Below are positions 10,701 through 25,300 of a stretch of 64,000 nucleotides of DNA, piece after piece (position 1 is the first letter of the stretch; the number at the start of each line of letters is the position of its first letter). Under the pieces are notes generated by a model. The model was not told where the DNA came from. It saw nothing but the letters and a program-made list of their open reading frames with translations, and did not search any database. The stretch is from Doryteuthis pealeii (lineage: Eukaryota; Mollusca; Cephalopoda; Myopsida; Loliginidae): positions 66,642,189-66,706,188 of the forward strand of contig CM042157.1 in assembly GCA_023376005.1 (NCBI GenBank). Reading direction: 5' to 3'. The translations under genes and the position numbers were made by a program.

Positions 10701-13700
10701 AGTAGATCAATAAATAAATAATTTATCAGTCAAGAGTGGTTCCCCTTTGTTTATGTTAGACTTATAGGAAATAACCGTTTTAAGTCCTACTTAGAAATAA
10801 GTAATAATTAAAATATCTAATGGTTCCTGATATGTATTGCTTTGTATTGCAGAGGATCAGTTCTATGAATTGTACACACCAGAAGAGAAGGCCCGACTTT
10901 ATGGGGCTATTGGATATGAAGAAGATGAAACCATCAGTGTATATCCTAAAGAGGTAAGTAATGATGTTGTTTAATACTTACATTTGAGTGGTAATAATAA
11001 TAAAATATACTTGTGCTATTTAAAGAATTATTGTTTTTAAATACTGCAATTATAAAAATGAATTGATAAATATTCATTCAATAATTTAACTCTTAACATC
11101 CTATACTGCCTCATTCCACCTGACTGGAAGTCACATTCATTTTCCTAATCCACCCCAAACAATAGCCTTTGTTTAAATGTAATATTAAACATATGTAGCA
11201 GTCTTTGATTTAAGGGAAATAATAGGTTACTTTAAATGAAAAGGCCATTTTTAGCTATTTATTGATAAATTCTTAGAGGAATGGGGCTCTGGACTTTAAA
11301 AAATTCTCAACAGAATGTTAAGAGTTAAAGAAGCTAAAAGCAAAAAGAAAACCCAGTTTAGTTTTTCAACTAAAAAGGTAAAAGCAAATTAAACTTGTTA
11401 CTGTAGAACAGGGGTCACCAAACCCTGACCCGCAGGCTGAATCCAACCTGCAAAGGCATTTTATCAGGCCGCCAAAAGTATTTGAATTTGTTTGTTAAAA
11501 TGTACGAAACGCAAGATGTTCTGATACCATTTAAATTTAAATATTATGTTCAGCTTAAGTGGCAATAATAAATAATTAATACAATTGACAATGGGTAAAA
11601 TAGAAAAAAGTGTTTAAAAATGTGTTTTTTTAAAATTGAGTTTGAAAATGATTCATAATATTTCTATATTATTTAATAATACATTCCTTAATTTCTGTTT
11701 TGTTAGTTTAAAATTCTGCTGCCAATTGATCACTTTGGATAAGGCTGACTACATTGTTTGTTTTCTGGTTATTTTCTACAATATCTGTCTATTTTTGTTC
11801 TTTTTATTTGGCCATAAGTCTTAATCTTTCAATCTCTTCAAAATTGTATTTTTATTTATTTTCCCTCTCTGCAGTATGTAGCCGTCCAACTTGTAACGAA
11901 ACTGAATTGCTTAGCTATTAGCATCAAGGACGATCAAAACAAGTAAGTATTATTTTTCTCTCTTATGCGATTATTTCAAATCATTCCTGAATATTACATT
12001 TCTTTTTAGATATACAAGGTGTGTCAAAAAAGTTTAGAGATTTTTTGTACTTTTTGACACACCTTGTATTCTGAAAAAAAAATAACATTCCATTCATTCT
12101 TTATTTCTATGTTGGTAAATACGGCTTCAATCTCGATATTTTTTATGACACACCTAAGTATTTGTATTCATTTACTAATATCCCTTTTTAAAATTAAACA
12201 ATTTTTATCGTGGAAATCATATATTAAATAGTATTATTTGCATTATTCGGACTATTGTCCTCATCTATATTGTTATCTGTACAACTTTACAGCCAATGTT
12301 CCCTCCGTCCTTCTTCAGGTATTTTTTGTCAAACTTGGGAGCCTTCTCAAATCTCGGGAATCTTTTTGTCGTAATCAGGAGTTAATGCCTTTATCCACTA
12401 CAACATATAGCATAGTGGATAAAGGCGTTGGTTCTTCTGTATTATCTGTACGTTTCCCGGTTACGACAAGAAGGTTCACAAGTTCGAGAAGGCTCCAGAG
12501 TCCAACAAGAAATACCTGAAGAAGGCCAGAGGGCACATCTACTGAAACGTTGTACAGATAGCAATAAAGATGAGGACAATTGTCCAAATAATACTAATTA
12601 TCAAGCCTCATCTAAAAAATTCAGAGATGTTTGTTAAATAACTTTTCAAAATTCAAATTTTGTATAAAAATAAACAGTAATTGTGAAAATAATTTTATCC
12701 TGAGGTAATTTTTTAATCAAAATTGTTTAATTAAAATTCTAAAAGATGAGCGAAAATTCTAAAAGATGTATTTCATTATTATTGTATACCTATGTAGAAG
12801 AATGATAGTTCTCAATATGTACAGAATAAATGAGAACAATTCACAACAAAAGAAAAAACAAACAGGATGAATAATAAAAAACAACAATATATAAAGAATT
12901 TGCGATGGGCCAGAGATTGGAGGGAATTTGCGTTTGGGCCGATGTGGTGACTGATTCCTAAGCAGATGTCAGCGAAACTGCTGGAAGAGCCCATGTGACA
13001 GACAAAGAAGAAGTGTCAGCAAACAAGAAGGAAGAGCTGTCTTATAGAATGGTCGAGAAATCGAGTATTACGAAATCAGAGAGACAGTAGCATCAAGAGG
13101 CTTGGAAGAAGAGGAAGAAGAAACCACAAGTAGATGTCGAATATGACAAGACAAGCATTGAAGGAAAGGAAAGACGAGTCTGCCAGTAAGCGTTGGAACC
13201 GACTGTTCGACCCCCCCCCCCTCCCTCAATAAAGACTTCTTTTTTTTTTTTTTAACTTAAATTTTATTTTTACCTCAACAATATTAAAATCAATCCTATG
13301 AATTATTTTAAGAAACCAATTAAAATATAATTAGAATAAATGTAATCTTTTTATATACGTTCTTATTTAATTTTGTTAGTGTTTCTAATTTAACATATTT
13401 CATTACATTAAAACTTAAATACTTACGCCCGGTGGAGGGTGCATATTCTTGCTAGTGTATATAATCTGTGTTATTATGTACTTAAAATTATGTGCATATT
13501 TATTTTACACTTAATGTCATAAACCTTTTATTGTATAGGGATCTTTTATGGTTATTTCCTATAAGTCTAACATGATCAAAGGGGAACCACTCTTAACTGA
13601 TAAATTATTTATGTTCCCATTAAACTAACCCTAACCCTGTCTTCTTTTTTCCTAGTAGATCAATAGATAAATAAATAATTTATCAGTCATGATTGGTTCC

Positions 13701-16700
13701 CATTTGAGGTTATTTCCTATAAGTCTAACATGACTTATAGGAAATAACCTCTTTTATTTATTGCATAAAATTTTTACATTGTCTTTTATAAATCTTTTTA
13801 ATTTTAAACTTTTCTGACAAAAATGAATATTTTCCTTTTATAGTAATGTTGACATAATGAAGTTACAATTGAATGAAGTCATCTCTTCCATTGCTCAAAG
13901 ACCTGCTGCTAATGCCCTACTGTAAGTAACAATTTCTCTTGTCTAATTCCTACTAATTAAATGTGGATTACGCTCCATCCTTTCATTGCATTGAAACAGT
14001 TGCAAACAACGCTCTGAATCATCGACATGTTGTTGTTGTTTTTGATCGACTGTGAGCAAATGCAGCACGCACTTTAAACACAGCTTTCTCATTGACAAAA
14101 GATTGATAAATCTTTAAAAAAAACAAACCCTGTTAACAAGAAGAAATAACTGTAATTTTATTCTTTACTTCCTATTTTAACTAAATAGTTAAATTAGGAA
14201 AATTTAGCAATGAAAGATGGGTGTGGTGGAAGAATAAGTTTCAGTTGTTCTATTTTTCGATTATGCACGCTCTGTTTTTAATCTTTTTTATCTGCATTCT
14301 TATTTAGTTTCATTAGTCTTTCTAATTTAATATATACTTAAAAATACTAAAGAATTACTCGGTGTGTAGAATATCGTACAGACTGTTTCTGTACGATATT
14401 CTACACGCAGAGTAATTCTTTGGGAAATTCACTTGTCATTGTTATCTTCTATAATTATTGAATTTATGCGATATTCGCATTGTAATTGCCTTCAAGCAAA
14501 AATATAAAATATTTAATATATATACTTTATTCAGAAATGCTTCTAAAAAAAATAAACAAACATCAAAAAAATCTTATTTATTTAGTTTCCTTTTTATAGA
14601 ATTGATTTGATTCAACTTGATCCAGCTTTGCTTTTCTCCTTTTCTTGCCCCGACCATTCGTATATTTTAACTTTCAATTGTAGAGTTGATGCTACGATGG
14701 ACCAATTGACAATTTTCGGTTCTCCACAAAACAAACTGATCCCCAAGATGATGTCGTCCAAGATGATAGAAGGTGACGATTCTCATCTTCTGACCATCAA
14801 ATTTGAAACCAACCCTTTGGATGGTAGTTGTGATACTCGAGTAGTCGTCGGCTCCCAGCCCTTGCAGATAATCTATGATGCGGTAAGTTATAAGAAAAAA
14901 TGGTTGTACTCTTTCTTCTTATTTATAATAATTATTCTCTGGCAAACAGGGTGTGATAGTTTTGTGGGGAATGGACTCTGTGACTAGAGTTTAAATCCTG
15001 GATGAGGCTGTTTGCATTTCATATAGCGCTAATACCCTTGGGAAAGGTATGCAGCCAATTATTCTACCTCCAGCTAAGGGTAAATAAGGCGGACTGGAAT
15101 TTTTATGATTTTTTTAATTATTTTTTTTAGATATAATTTTTAATATGAATTTTTTTTAAATATACTTCTTAATTTTTTTTTTTTTTTTAAATATGATTTT
15201 TAGAAATCATTTGATTTCTTAAAATCATTAATCTCTTTAATGTTTGCTATGGTTTCTTTTTTTTAAATTCTAGATTTAACAAAAGTTTTTTTTCCTAATT
15301 TTGGTATGATTTCTTTGATTTTTTTTTTTTTTATATGATTTTGTTTTTTTTTCTTTCCAGATCACAGTCAATTCACTTGCCGTTTTCTTCAAACCACCAG
15401 AATCTGTTTATCTGAAACAGTAAGAAATTATTCTATGCATCTTATTTTGATATTGGTGAAACAAACTTTACTTTGCAATCTTTCATGAGTGATATTATTC
15501 AATTCTAAAAAAAAAAAAAAATAAATAAATCTATGGTTTTAAAGGAACAAGACCCAATGTTCTATAGGATTTTTTAAAGGTTGTAAATGCATTAATATCT
15601 TTCTTTTTGTTTTTTACATTTCATGTTTTCTATTATTTTTTTTTTCTAACATAAAAGACAAATGAAAAAAAAGCAACATCTTTAGCATATTACATCACTT
15701 AAGAACTTGCCTCCTCCTATCACTCATCAACTCCTTCCAGAGGAACAAACAATTTATTCCCAATTAGACTAAAAGCAGAAATCATTTTTCTGAAAGATTT
15801 CAAAAAGCATTTCAAGCAGTTATTGCTGAGGAATATAAAAAATTCTAGGAGAATGGAATCAGGAAGAGGTTATTTCCTATAACTCCAACATAAACAAAGG
15901 GGAACCACCCTTGACTGATAAATTATTTATTTTCCCCATTAAACTAACCTAACCCCGTCTTTTTTCCTAGTAGATCAATAAATAAATAAATAATTTATCA
16001 GTCAAGAGTGGTTCCCCTTTCTTTATGTTGGAGTTATAGGAAATAACCTAGGAAGATAGTTATTTGATATGCTATCTCTAATGAATAATTTAATCTAGTT
16101 TATTTAAGGTATGTTTTATGAAGCCAGAATGTTCAGCTATTAAATGTTTTGCATATTATCTGTTATTAGTTTATTTACTGCTAAATAATTTTTTTTTTTT
16201 TTAAAAAGAAAAAAAAAGGTGAACATCTTAAGTGTGCTAATTCCATAATTTTTGCTAGGGGAAGTAGTTGTTGAAATTAAATTTTTATTTTTACTGAACT
16301 AAACCAACTTTTTGGCCAGCCCAATAATTAATATAATTGATATTATAAGATCTTGTTAAATAAAAAATGTCATACTTTTATTGTAATGTTACTGGGGTAG
16401 GTTATTTAAATAACTCGAATTGTAACTTACAATGCAAAAGGGTTTATTTTGATAAGAGGTATAAGAATGGGTAAACAGTTGTATAATACTTGCTAATCTC
16501 ACTAGGGAAGATGGGCTCACAATGTTTATATTAAAAATAGAACGGTCCATTCTATTTCAGAGGGATATCATCTCTTCCCTACAACAATTTTACGAAAGCA
16601 AATTTTTGCCAACCCAATACTTAATTGATATAAGATCTTGTGAAATTTTAAAAAAAAGTTATTTTTACTTAGGCTAAAAAGTTTTGGCCAGTTATTACTT

Positions 16701-19336
16701 AATTAATAATAATTGATGTTTTTTGGATTTTTGGACTGTTATCTTCATCTTTATTGTTATATACACAACGTTTCAGCCGATCTGCTCTCCGAAAAAATCC
16801 AAATACTCAGACAAATAGTGATATAATTGATATTATAAGATCTAGTGAAATTCTTATTTCTACTTTACTAAGCCAACTTTTTGACCAACCCAATACTTGA
16901 TTAATATAATTGATATTGTAAGATCTTGTGAAATTCCAATTTTTTTTCTTTCAATTTAATATTGATTTTTTTTTTTTTTTTTTTTTTTTTCAGACTTTCA
17001 CAAGCAGCTATGGCGAAGTTTAACGAAGTGAAACAAATGTCTACTACAGGATTGAAACATGCTATTGAACAACATAAATTCACTGACATTATTGTTGATC
17101 TAAAGTCATCCTATGTGATCGTACCAGAAGGAGGATTTAACCGCAAGTATGTATATATACCCTAACCATGTACATAATTCACAAAGCTTAGATTTTTTCT
17201 TTTAACTCATTCGCTGTAAATATTCAGATACTTATGTTTTAATTTCCTTCATAAAGTTTTAAATCCTTCAGGCTTCTTAAAATTTGACTAGTTTCATATT
17301 GTCCTGAAGAAGGTTTCTTTATAAACTGAAATGTTCGAACATCGACACTACGACTCATAAATTTCCATCCACTGTAACATCCCGTGTTCGTTTTACATTT
17401 CTCCACATACTGTCAGATTAATTTTCTCATTTTACTCACATAAGTGCATGTGTATGGAGGAGAGTTATCAGGTATAGTGTTGGCGAATTTCAAGAAGCAT
17501 AGAGGTTTTGAAGGATGCAATGTCTTGAAATCTAACAATTGATGCCGGTAGTCTGTTTCTGGAACATCGGTTTTCTGAACTCATATTTTTGTGATAAAAT
17601 TTCAGTAAATGAGTCCTATTCTAAGGGAAGCTAATGTATTTGGTGTTTGTTACAATCTTATGGGCTGTCCTGTAGACTTTAAGCAAGCGCGCTTGTCCAG
17701 TGGAATTGGATCCTTGGTAATCCTCTGATAAAGAATCCTTTGGTAAAGAATCCTCAGTTCCTTCATCAATGGTCGCAAGTGAACTATGGCCTGTATCAGT
17801 GTTTAAGTAGTGTATCAGCCACGCAGTATGGCTAGTGATTGGCGAAGGAATAAACCATATGACCACGGCTAGTCTATAAATCCAGGTGGGGAATTGTAGC
17901 ACACCTTATATCCCAAAATACGTGGTGTAATGGTTAGCAAGCTAGTTTAGCAGACCATTGTTAGTGAGTTCGATCCTCACTGGGTGCCCCATACCTCTGG
18001 CCTTGTGCCACATCTAAGCTCAGCTTAGTAAATAACTATATTCCAACAGTGTTTTCTCTTATGTTCCAGGAATGCACGACGACTTATCCTAGACCTTGGT
18101 AATTTCACAGTCAATAGTGAAAAAAACAAATCAGAATTTGACCAAAAAGAGGTTTGTATAATTTTCTTTTATTGGCGTGTATATCTTTACCAGCAAAAGA
18201 AACCATTTTTAACGGTTTTGTATTCTATAGTTTTAGGGCTAGTGTTACATAATTATTAATTCCTAATATTTATGTACAGTAGTGTAGAAACCAAAATGGC
18301 TGTTATAAGTTCAGCCGGCGGCCTTGAAGAATTGAATGACAAGGCTTGACCTCAGTCCTGATCCTTCCGGTGGAGAAGACCCTCTTCCGGTTTAGATTAG
18401 AAAGAGATTTTTAGTCAGTGGGGATTTCAGAATAAAATATGATCTAAGTTAAATCAAAGTCTTGTGTTATTATCTAAAAACTACCAATGACAGGGCTTCT
18501 GATAAAGAGAAATCCCCAATGGAAGACCAAACACGAAGTCCCCAAGAAGAATAGAAGTAAGAAAGTAAGGAAAGAGAGTATACAACACTACTATTGAACT
18601 TGGAACGTTGTAGTTCTGAGGCGGATCTTTTACTGACTGAAGTATTGGAGGCAAATAATTCAGTTGAAGAGTTATCACCAAAATTATATACAAGATGCTA
18701 TAGCTCTAAAGATTAATATTTTTGGCCAGTTTTTAAAATCTTGTAGTTTTGATAACAAAATTTATTGTACAGTGCTCAGGTGCACCACAACTCATCAAAG
18801 TCTCATGTCAAGTACACAGAATAATGTATTAGTGTCAAGAATATGAACAGTTTACAGTAGTAATATGCATGTGCGTGTGTGCATATGTATGTGGAGAGTG
18901 GCATCAGGTATAGTGTCAGCGGACTACAGGAAGCATGGAGGCTTTGAAAGATTCAGTGCTTCGGCAGGCTAGTTGAGTAGAAATTTGAATTGGTTGCATA
19001 GTTTAAGTTAAAAAACCTGTTATTTGCTATCAGTTTTTAGCCTGAAACGGTTTTAGAATTCAAAGCCTCTGAATTTATCCATTAGTTAGGTCTGGTCATG
19101 GGTTAAAAAGGGAGGGATAAGGGAGTAAACCCCGAATACAAATCGGGAGCCGGAATCCCTAAGGTGGTGTAATGCTGAAATCCAATACTACCCAGCAGCT
19201 CCTGCGACACTACCACTGCCAAACTGCATTGACTTCTTGCCTTTCCTTTGGATCACAGCGGCAGTATGGAGAGGGGAGATTTGCTGCTTAGGCAACAGCT
19301 CATCCTCCATATGAAACTGCCCAAGCTACGTAGTTC

Positions 19337-19368
<32 letters not shown>

Positions 19369-22300
19369 GGACACTACTCCATTGTCTCTCACGGATGGAA
19401 AGATGCCAACAACAACAAGCTCTAAAGATTAATATTTTTGGATTTTATTTTTTCAAATTTTGTAGAGTAGAAAATTTTGAATTGGTAGCCCATTTTGACT
19501 TATAAAATTTTTGCTTTGATATTTTTGTTTTTTGTCCTACTTTCTCTTTAGGCAAATGTGGAGGAACTGCTTCAGTCTGCATATGATAAATTTAATATCA
19601 AACTGGACAATATCCAAATGATGTTGGTACATCCAGGTAAGTAATAAAATGTCTACAGACCTTGCTTATATTTTGTTTATTAACTTGAGGATTTATTGTA
19701 ATCAATTCATCTTTTATTTTTTTGGTTATGTTGAACTTTCTTGTAAATTCCTCTCCCCCCGCATTATTTTTTTTTTTATTGTAATTAAGAAACATCTATA
19801 TATTAACTTGTGTTCCTTAATCTTCCAACCATTATCATCTTGCAACACCCTCTGGTTAAAAATGAGTCTTTTTATAATTAAATCATCCTACTGTAGTATA
19901 TCCACAGGTCTTGCTAGTAATAATAATAATAATAATAATATATCACTTGTACAATATGTTTTGGTTGATGTATCTGAATATTTTCTCTTCTTTAAGGTGA
20001 AGACTGGCAGTCGGCTAGAAAAGCAGGAGAATCCTCTATGCATATTCTTCGACCAATTTCCATAAACCTTCTTTTCCAAAAATGTATGTTTGATAATCAA
20101 GTGCAATTGGCCAAGTAAGTGGAAATATCTTTCTGTTTTGTTTGTTTGTTTGTTTGTTTTTTTGTTTGTTTTTTTGGGGGGGGTAACAAGAGGATAAGTA
20201 TATTAATAATAAAACACACCACACACACACACACACACACACACCTATATACATTATTTTACAAGTTTTGTATATACCTTTAAAATCTTAAGTATTTTGA
20301 ATAAAGAGCCATTTTAAATTCAATTTGAAGCATTCCATATTGAGATTGACTGGGTGCAGCACCTAAGTTCTTTTCCTTTAAAGAAAATTTCAAAATCTTT
20401 GGAGCATTCTGTGATCCTTTCTCTTTTATTTAAACAATAAAACCATTAAAATAAAAAAATAAAAAAAGGAGAGGAAAAAGAAATAAGAAGAGAAATTATA
20501 ACCACACAAATAAAAAACGTAAGCACATCCATTTCTTGAATCTCTGATGATGAAGTTCATGCAAGACAAAAATAACATCTTTTTGTTTTTTATTTTTCAT
20601 ACACATTGTATTTGCCTTCAAATTACTAATATATTAATTTTTTTTTTTGTTTTGTTTTTTGTTTTTTTTAAATAAGAGAAAAGTTACTTGCTTCATCTTA
20701 TCATAATGGAGATTCAGTGTCTGTAACTGAAACTACCTCACTGCTTACATCACAATTGACTAAGTTTGTCAATGCATATCTAATTTATAGTCAAAATTAT
20801 TATTACATAGAATAAATCTTATTCATTAGCGAGGTCTGAGTTAGATTTGCCTCAAAACAGCCCCATGTTATTAGTGTGTTTAAAATCCTGAAATGTGTCT
20901 TATTCTTGCTAGACTATTTAACTTCTGTTTCTTAAATCTTTTCTGTTTTCATTGATCATTATATTGATCCTTATATTGATCATTCAATATCAATCATATT
21001 TGTTCTTTCCTGTTGCTTTATTATGATCACAGAAAGTAAATATTCCAATATTTACTTTCAGCCGGACAAATTGAGAAAAATTAAACAGTTCTGAAATTGT
21101 TGCTGTTGCTGTTTACACTTAACAATGATCCATTGATTTCTTTTCACCTTGTATTGAAAAAAAACAAAACATTAGATTTGCTATGGAAGCTTTGAGTAGT
21201 TGGATTCTTACCTTTCCCAAGGGTATTAGCACTATGGGAAATGCAAACTGCCTTGTCAAGGATTTGAACATGGGTTGACAAGTCCATTTCCTACGACTCT
21301 AACGATTACACCACACGGCTCAATATATTTACATATATGCATATTTACCCAACACCTTCGCTGCCCCCCCCCCAATGTTGCCAATGGGTGGCAACCTGTG
21401 ATGCTTAAGGACAGAATCTTAGTGGCTAAGCAGTCCATGACATGCGACACTCCATTTTGGCCCTTACTTAGGCTAGACAGCCGGTTGGAAAGACCCCCAC
21501 TAATCAATCGGCTGGTCATGTCAAACTCTAGCACCTGTATGATTGCCCCAACCCTATTACCCTTATGGCAATGCCCCCCTCAAATCCCTTATATCATATA
21601 TGTGCGAGAAGGCAGTGGTTGAGGGTCTTAGTATCCTGGGTATGACATTAATCTGCATTTAATGGTGAGGTTCCAATTTGGAGCTTTGGGGAATGTGGAG
21701 TACCCCTTCATTGCCATTACTCCCAGGTTCACCCTGACCCAGAGTGGTAGTACTTGTTAGGGTCCCATCTATGGGTTAAAAAGGAGTTTACAAATAATTT
21801 TTTTTTTTTTTAAATTGAATACCCAACAAGAATGAATAAAACAATGTCTTTGGTATCAAATAACTCATGGGTTGATATGCTGTAAAATCCAACCAATCCA
21901 CCCCTCCGCACCAAAATTAAGATCTTCTTGCCCGTAGAGCAATTTTTCAGCTAGTCAAAACAAATTGATATTCAGCAGGTATCAAGGTTTTCATTTTGAG
22001 ATTTTTTTTTTTTTTTTTTAATTTTTAATTTCATTTTATCATATTTTTTTTTGTTTGTTTTTTGTTGTTTGTTCTGAAAGGTTATGTTTTTATATATCAT
22101 GATAAAGATGAGGACAACAGTCTGTAAAATCAAAATAATAGAATCTTTATGTTTTTGATAAAGATACTTTCAGATGTCTGTTACAAGAATGCAAAGTTAT
22201 AAATATTGAAAAATCTTTTCTTTTTCTTTTTTTTTCCAGGATGAAGGCTTTTGGAGAGTTGCCATTGCTGAGTCTATCAATTTCTGATCACAAACTCCAA

Positions 22301-25300
22301 GAAATCCTTCAATTAGTGCAGAGTATCCCAACTCCTGAATCGGCCCCTCCACCTCCAGAGGAAGAATTCTTAAAGGTAAAAATGCAGCAAAGATTTGATT
22401 CCATATTCTAAATAAATATAAAATCAAAGATTATATATATTTACCAACTCCTCCGCACGAGCAGGATACGACACAAGGTCAATTTCTTAAGCGGAGTTCA
22501 ACAGGTTTGAATTCAGAGTTTTCCTTTCCTAGACTTGTTACCTAGCCATGGTTAAAGAACCCAGTCTGCCCTGCTATTTACCCATAGCTGGAGGGAGAGT
22601 AGGATTCATACCTTTCCCAAAGGTATTAGCGCTAAGTGAAATGCAATTACCATGTCCAGGATTTGAACTCGGGGCGACGAGTCCATTTCCTATGACTTTA
22701 ACCATCAAAGATTCAATTCTTCAAGTCTACATTCAAAGATTATATAAGAATACAAAATCTATAGAAATTTTTAATTCGATCTAAAATAAATTTTCTTAAA
22801 TACTTAGACAAAGATGCTGATTGGTATGCATCCTGCATCCCTGACGCACAAAAATCTAAAAGGACACAGTAAAATCATATCCATGCAACCCAGTGTTTTT
22901 CTTTTTTCTTCCCTCACCATTTCAAGCTAACTGTAAATACATTTCAATATTTTCTTAGAAACAAATTACACGGGATAGGTTACAAGGTAGGAGTTAGACA
23001 GTTTAGTTGTTTCCCCAGATCATAAATAAAAACCCTACAATTTATTAAGAAACTTTAGTTGGGACCTATTTATTTTCCCGCGGATTCATTCAAAGCAAAT
23101 ATGTGCATCCCAGGATGCACTAAAATAAAAAGCTATCAGCATCACTGCTTACATAGTAAAAGTAAATAAATAACAAGGGTTAATTATGAAAACAAAACAA
23201 ATTCTTCCTAAAATGAGGCTTGACCAAAATGTTGTTGAAGGAACTTTTTGGGTTGTTACCGATTAACCAATTTTTCCAGAATGGAAATATTTCCAAGTAT
23301 TAGAGAAATTAGCCTTCGCACAAGGCCAGAAGTATAAGGCACCCAGTGAGAATCAGTCTCACTAACAGGAGTCTGCTAATTTAGCTTGCTAACCACTGCG
23401 ATGTGTCCATCTTTGTTTTGTATAGTTATTTATGCCAACTGCACCTCTGCAGAGGGGTAAGACATTCCCACTCCTAATAGGGCCACCTGTTGGCTGTGAG
23501 TGGCGAACCCTGATGCTTAAGGACACGATCCCGGTGGCTGAGCAGCCCATGACATGCAACACTCTACTTTGGAACTTACTTGGACTAGACTTTTAAAAGA
23601 TGTGTTAAAAATATAATAGAATACCTAACAAGAAGGAATAAAATAAACGTCTTCAGCATAAAATAACCCAACAGGGTTTGACATGCTGTAAAATCCAACC
23701 AACCAACTGAACATCTTTATATGATTTTGGCTGTTCAATTGAAATGTGTTAATCTTATTATAATAGAGTGTGTGTGTGTCTCTCTCTGTAACCGAAACTG
23801 TCACCGCCACTGTCACAATTCCCTTAGTTATTTGTTATATTCTCAATGATTATTAAATAATTCAAATAAAAATATTCAATCTTAATTAGCATCTTATTTA
23901 TCAACAATGTCTCTATTGAGGTCTAGCTGAGTTAGATTTGCCTCAAAACAGCCTATATTATTAATGTGTTTAAAATCCTGTGATGTGTGTTATATATCAT
24001 TAAGAAATGAATGTTTACATAGTATATGCTGTGAATAATTTGCATACTGGTTTTAATAAAACTGTGTTTGATAAATGATTACTTGGTGTTATTGATTTCT
24101 AATATTCTTGTTTTATTCTGAAATATATTAAAAGCCATCCTATGTATAATTTTATATTGAAATTAGAATAAAGTAAAAAGGAGTACTCTTTTTTGTTCGT
24201 ATTTAATTAGTCTTTCTAATTCACTATAATATTTAATTATGTTAAAGCTTAAATACTTGTGCCTGAAGGGCACATTTTTGCTAGAAGATAATGGTTTATT
24301 TTCACACATTACACAAATGTCACACAAAACAAAAACGTAATGTTGGTTGTTGTAGTAATGTGTGGAGGATGATCACTAATTAAGACTGAGCATATTCTAG
24401 TAGTGACCACCTCAATCGTTTTTTTTATGTATAAAAACCATTAGATGACGGAAAGGCCCGAAGTTAGAGAGATGCTATGATTTATTTTTACAAATAGAAT
24501 GCTAGGAAAACGGTCTTAAAGATTCTCGAGAGTTGGTATTTAGAAGATCATGGTTTATTTCCACACATTACACAATATAAACAATGTTACACACACACAC
24601 ACAAAGTAATGTTGGTTGTTGTAATGTGTGGAGGATTATCACTAATTAGGACTGAGCCTATTCTAGTAGTGACCACCTTAGTTGTTTTATTTTGTTTTTT
24701 TGGGGGGGGGTTTTTTTGTTTTGTTTTTTGCTAGTATTAAGAATATAATAAAAGGTTCTTACATTTTCTTTTAATCTCTGATCAAAAGTCCAACATGCTG
24801 ATAATTTTGTTTTCTTTCAATTAAATTTCAATTAAATATCCATTAAATTAAATTTCATTAAATTAAATTTAATTAAATTTTAATTAAATTAAAATATCAA
24901 TTAAATTTCAATTAAGAATATAATAAAAGGTTTTTACATTTTCTTTTAATCTCTGATCAAAAGTCAAACATGCTGATAATTTTGTTTTATTTCAATATTG
25001 CCACTTCATGAAAAAAAGATTAATGTTTCCAATGATTTTCTTTTGCAGGGACCAAGCATTTTACCTTCTGAGACATCTGTAACAAACCCTGACGTACCAA
25101 TTGCAGTATGTAAATCTTGCTTATTTTTTTACAGAATTGATTATACCTATCTATGATAGACAAAGAAACTTTTATTTCTGTTAAATCTTGATGAAACCAT
25201 TTTACTTTTTCCGAATTCAATCTTTCCAAATCTTTAATTGCAAATAAATCCTGTTTGAAAGGAACAAATTTAGATTTGAAAATTAAACTTGGAGAAGGAT

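Noticed and set aside
12238..12637. Overlapping open frames LLQVFLV... on both strands, as in 6118-6327
   Set aside because: The same phrase appears wherever family B arms occur; it reflects the inverted repeat, not a conserved protein.
14607..14987. 126-codon open frame taken as a separate small gene
   Set aside because: It is VPS13 exon 8 extended into both introns. Splice sites at 14684 and 14882 and the protein match define the true exon.
17925..18005. Possible tRNA gene with a perfect T-arm
   Set aside because: No matching 5' acceptor strand, and a second diverged copy exists at 23305-23410; called a SINE.
19649..20065. 138-codon open frame
   Set aside because: Read in a frame different from exons 12 and 13; includes intron and an (AAT)n run. 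No domain.
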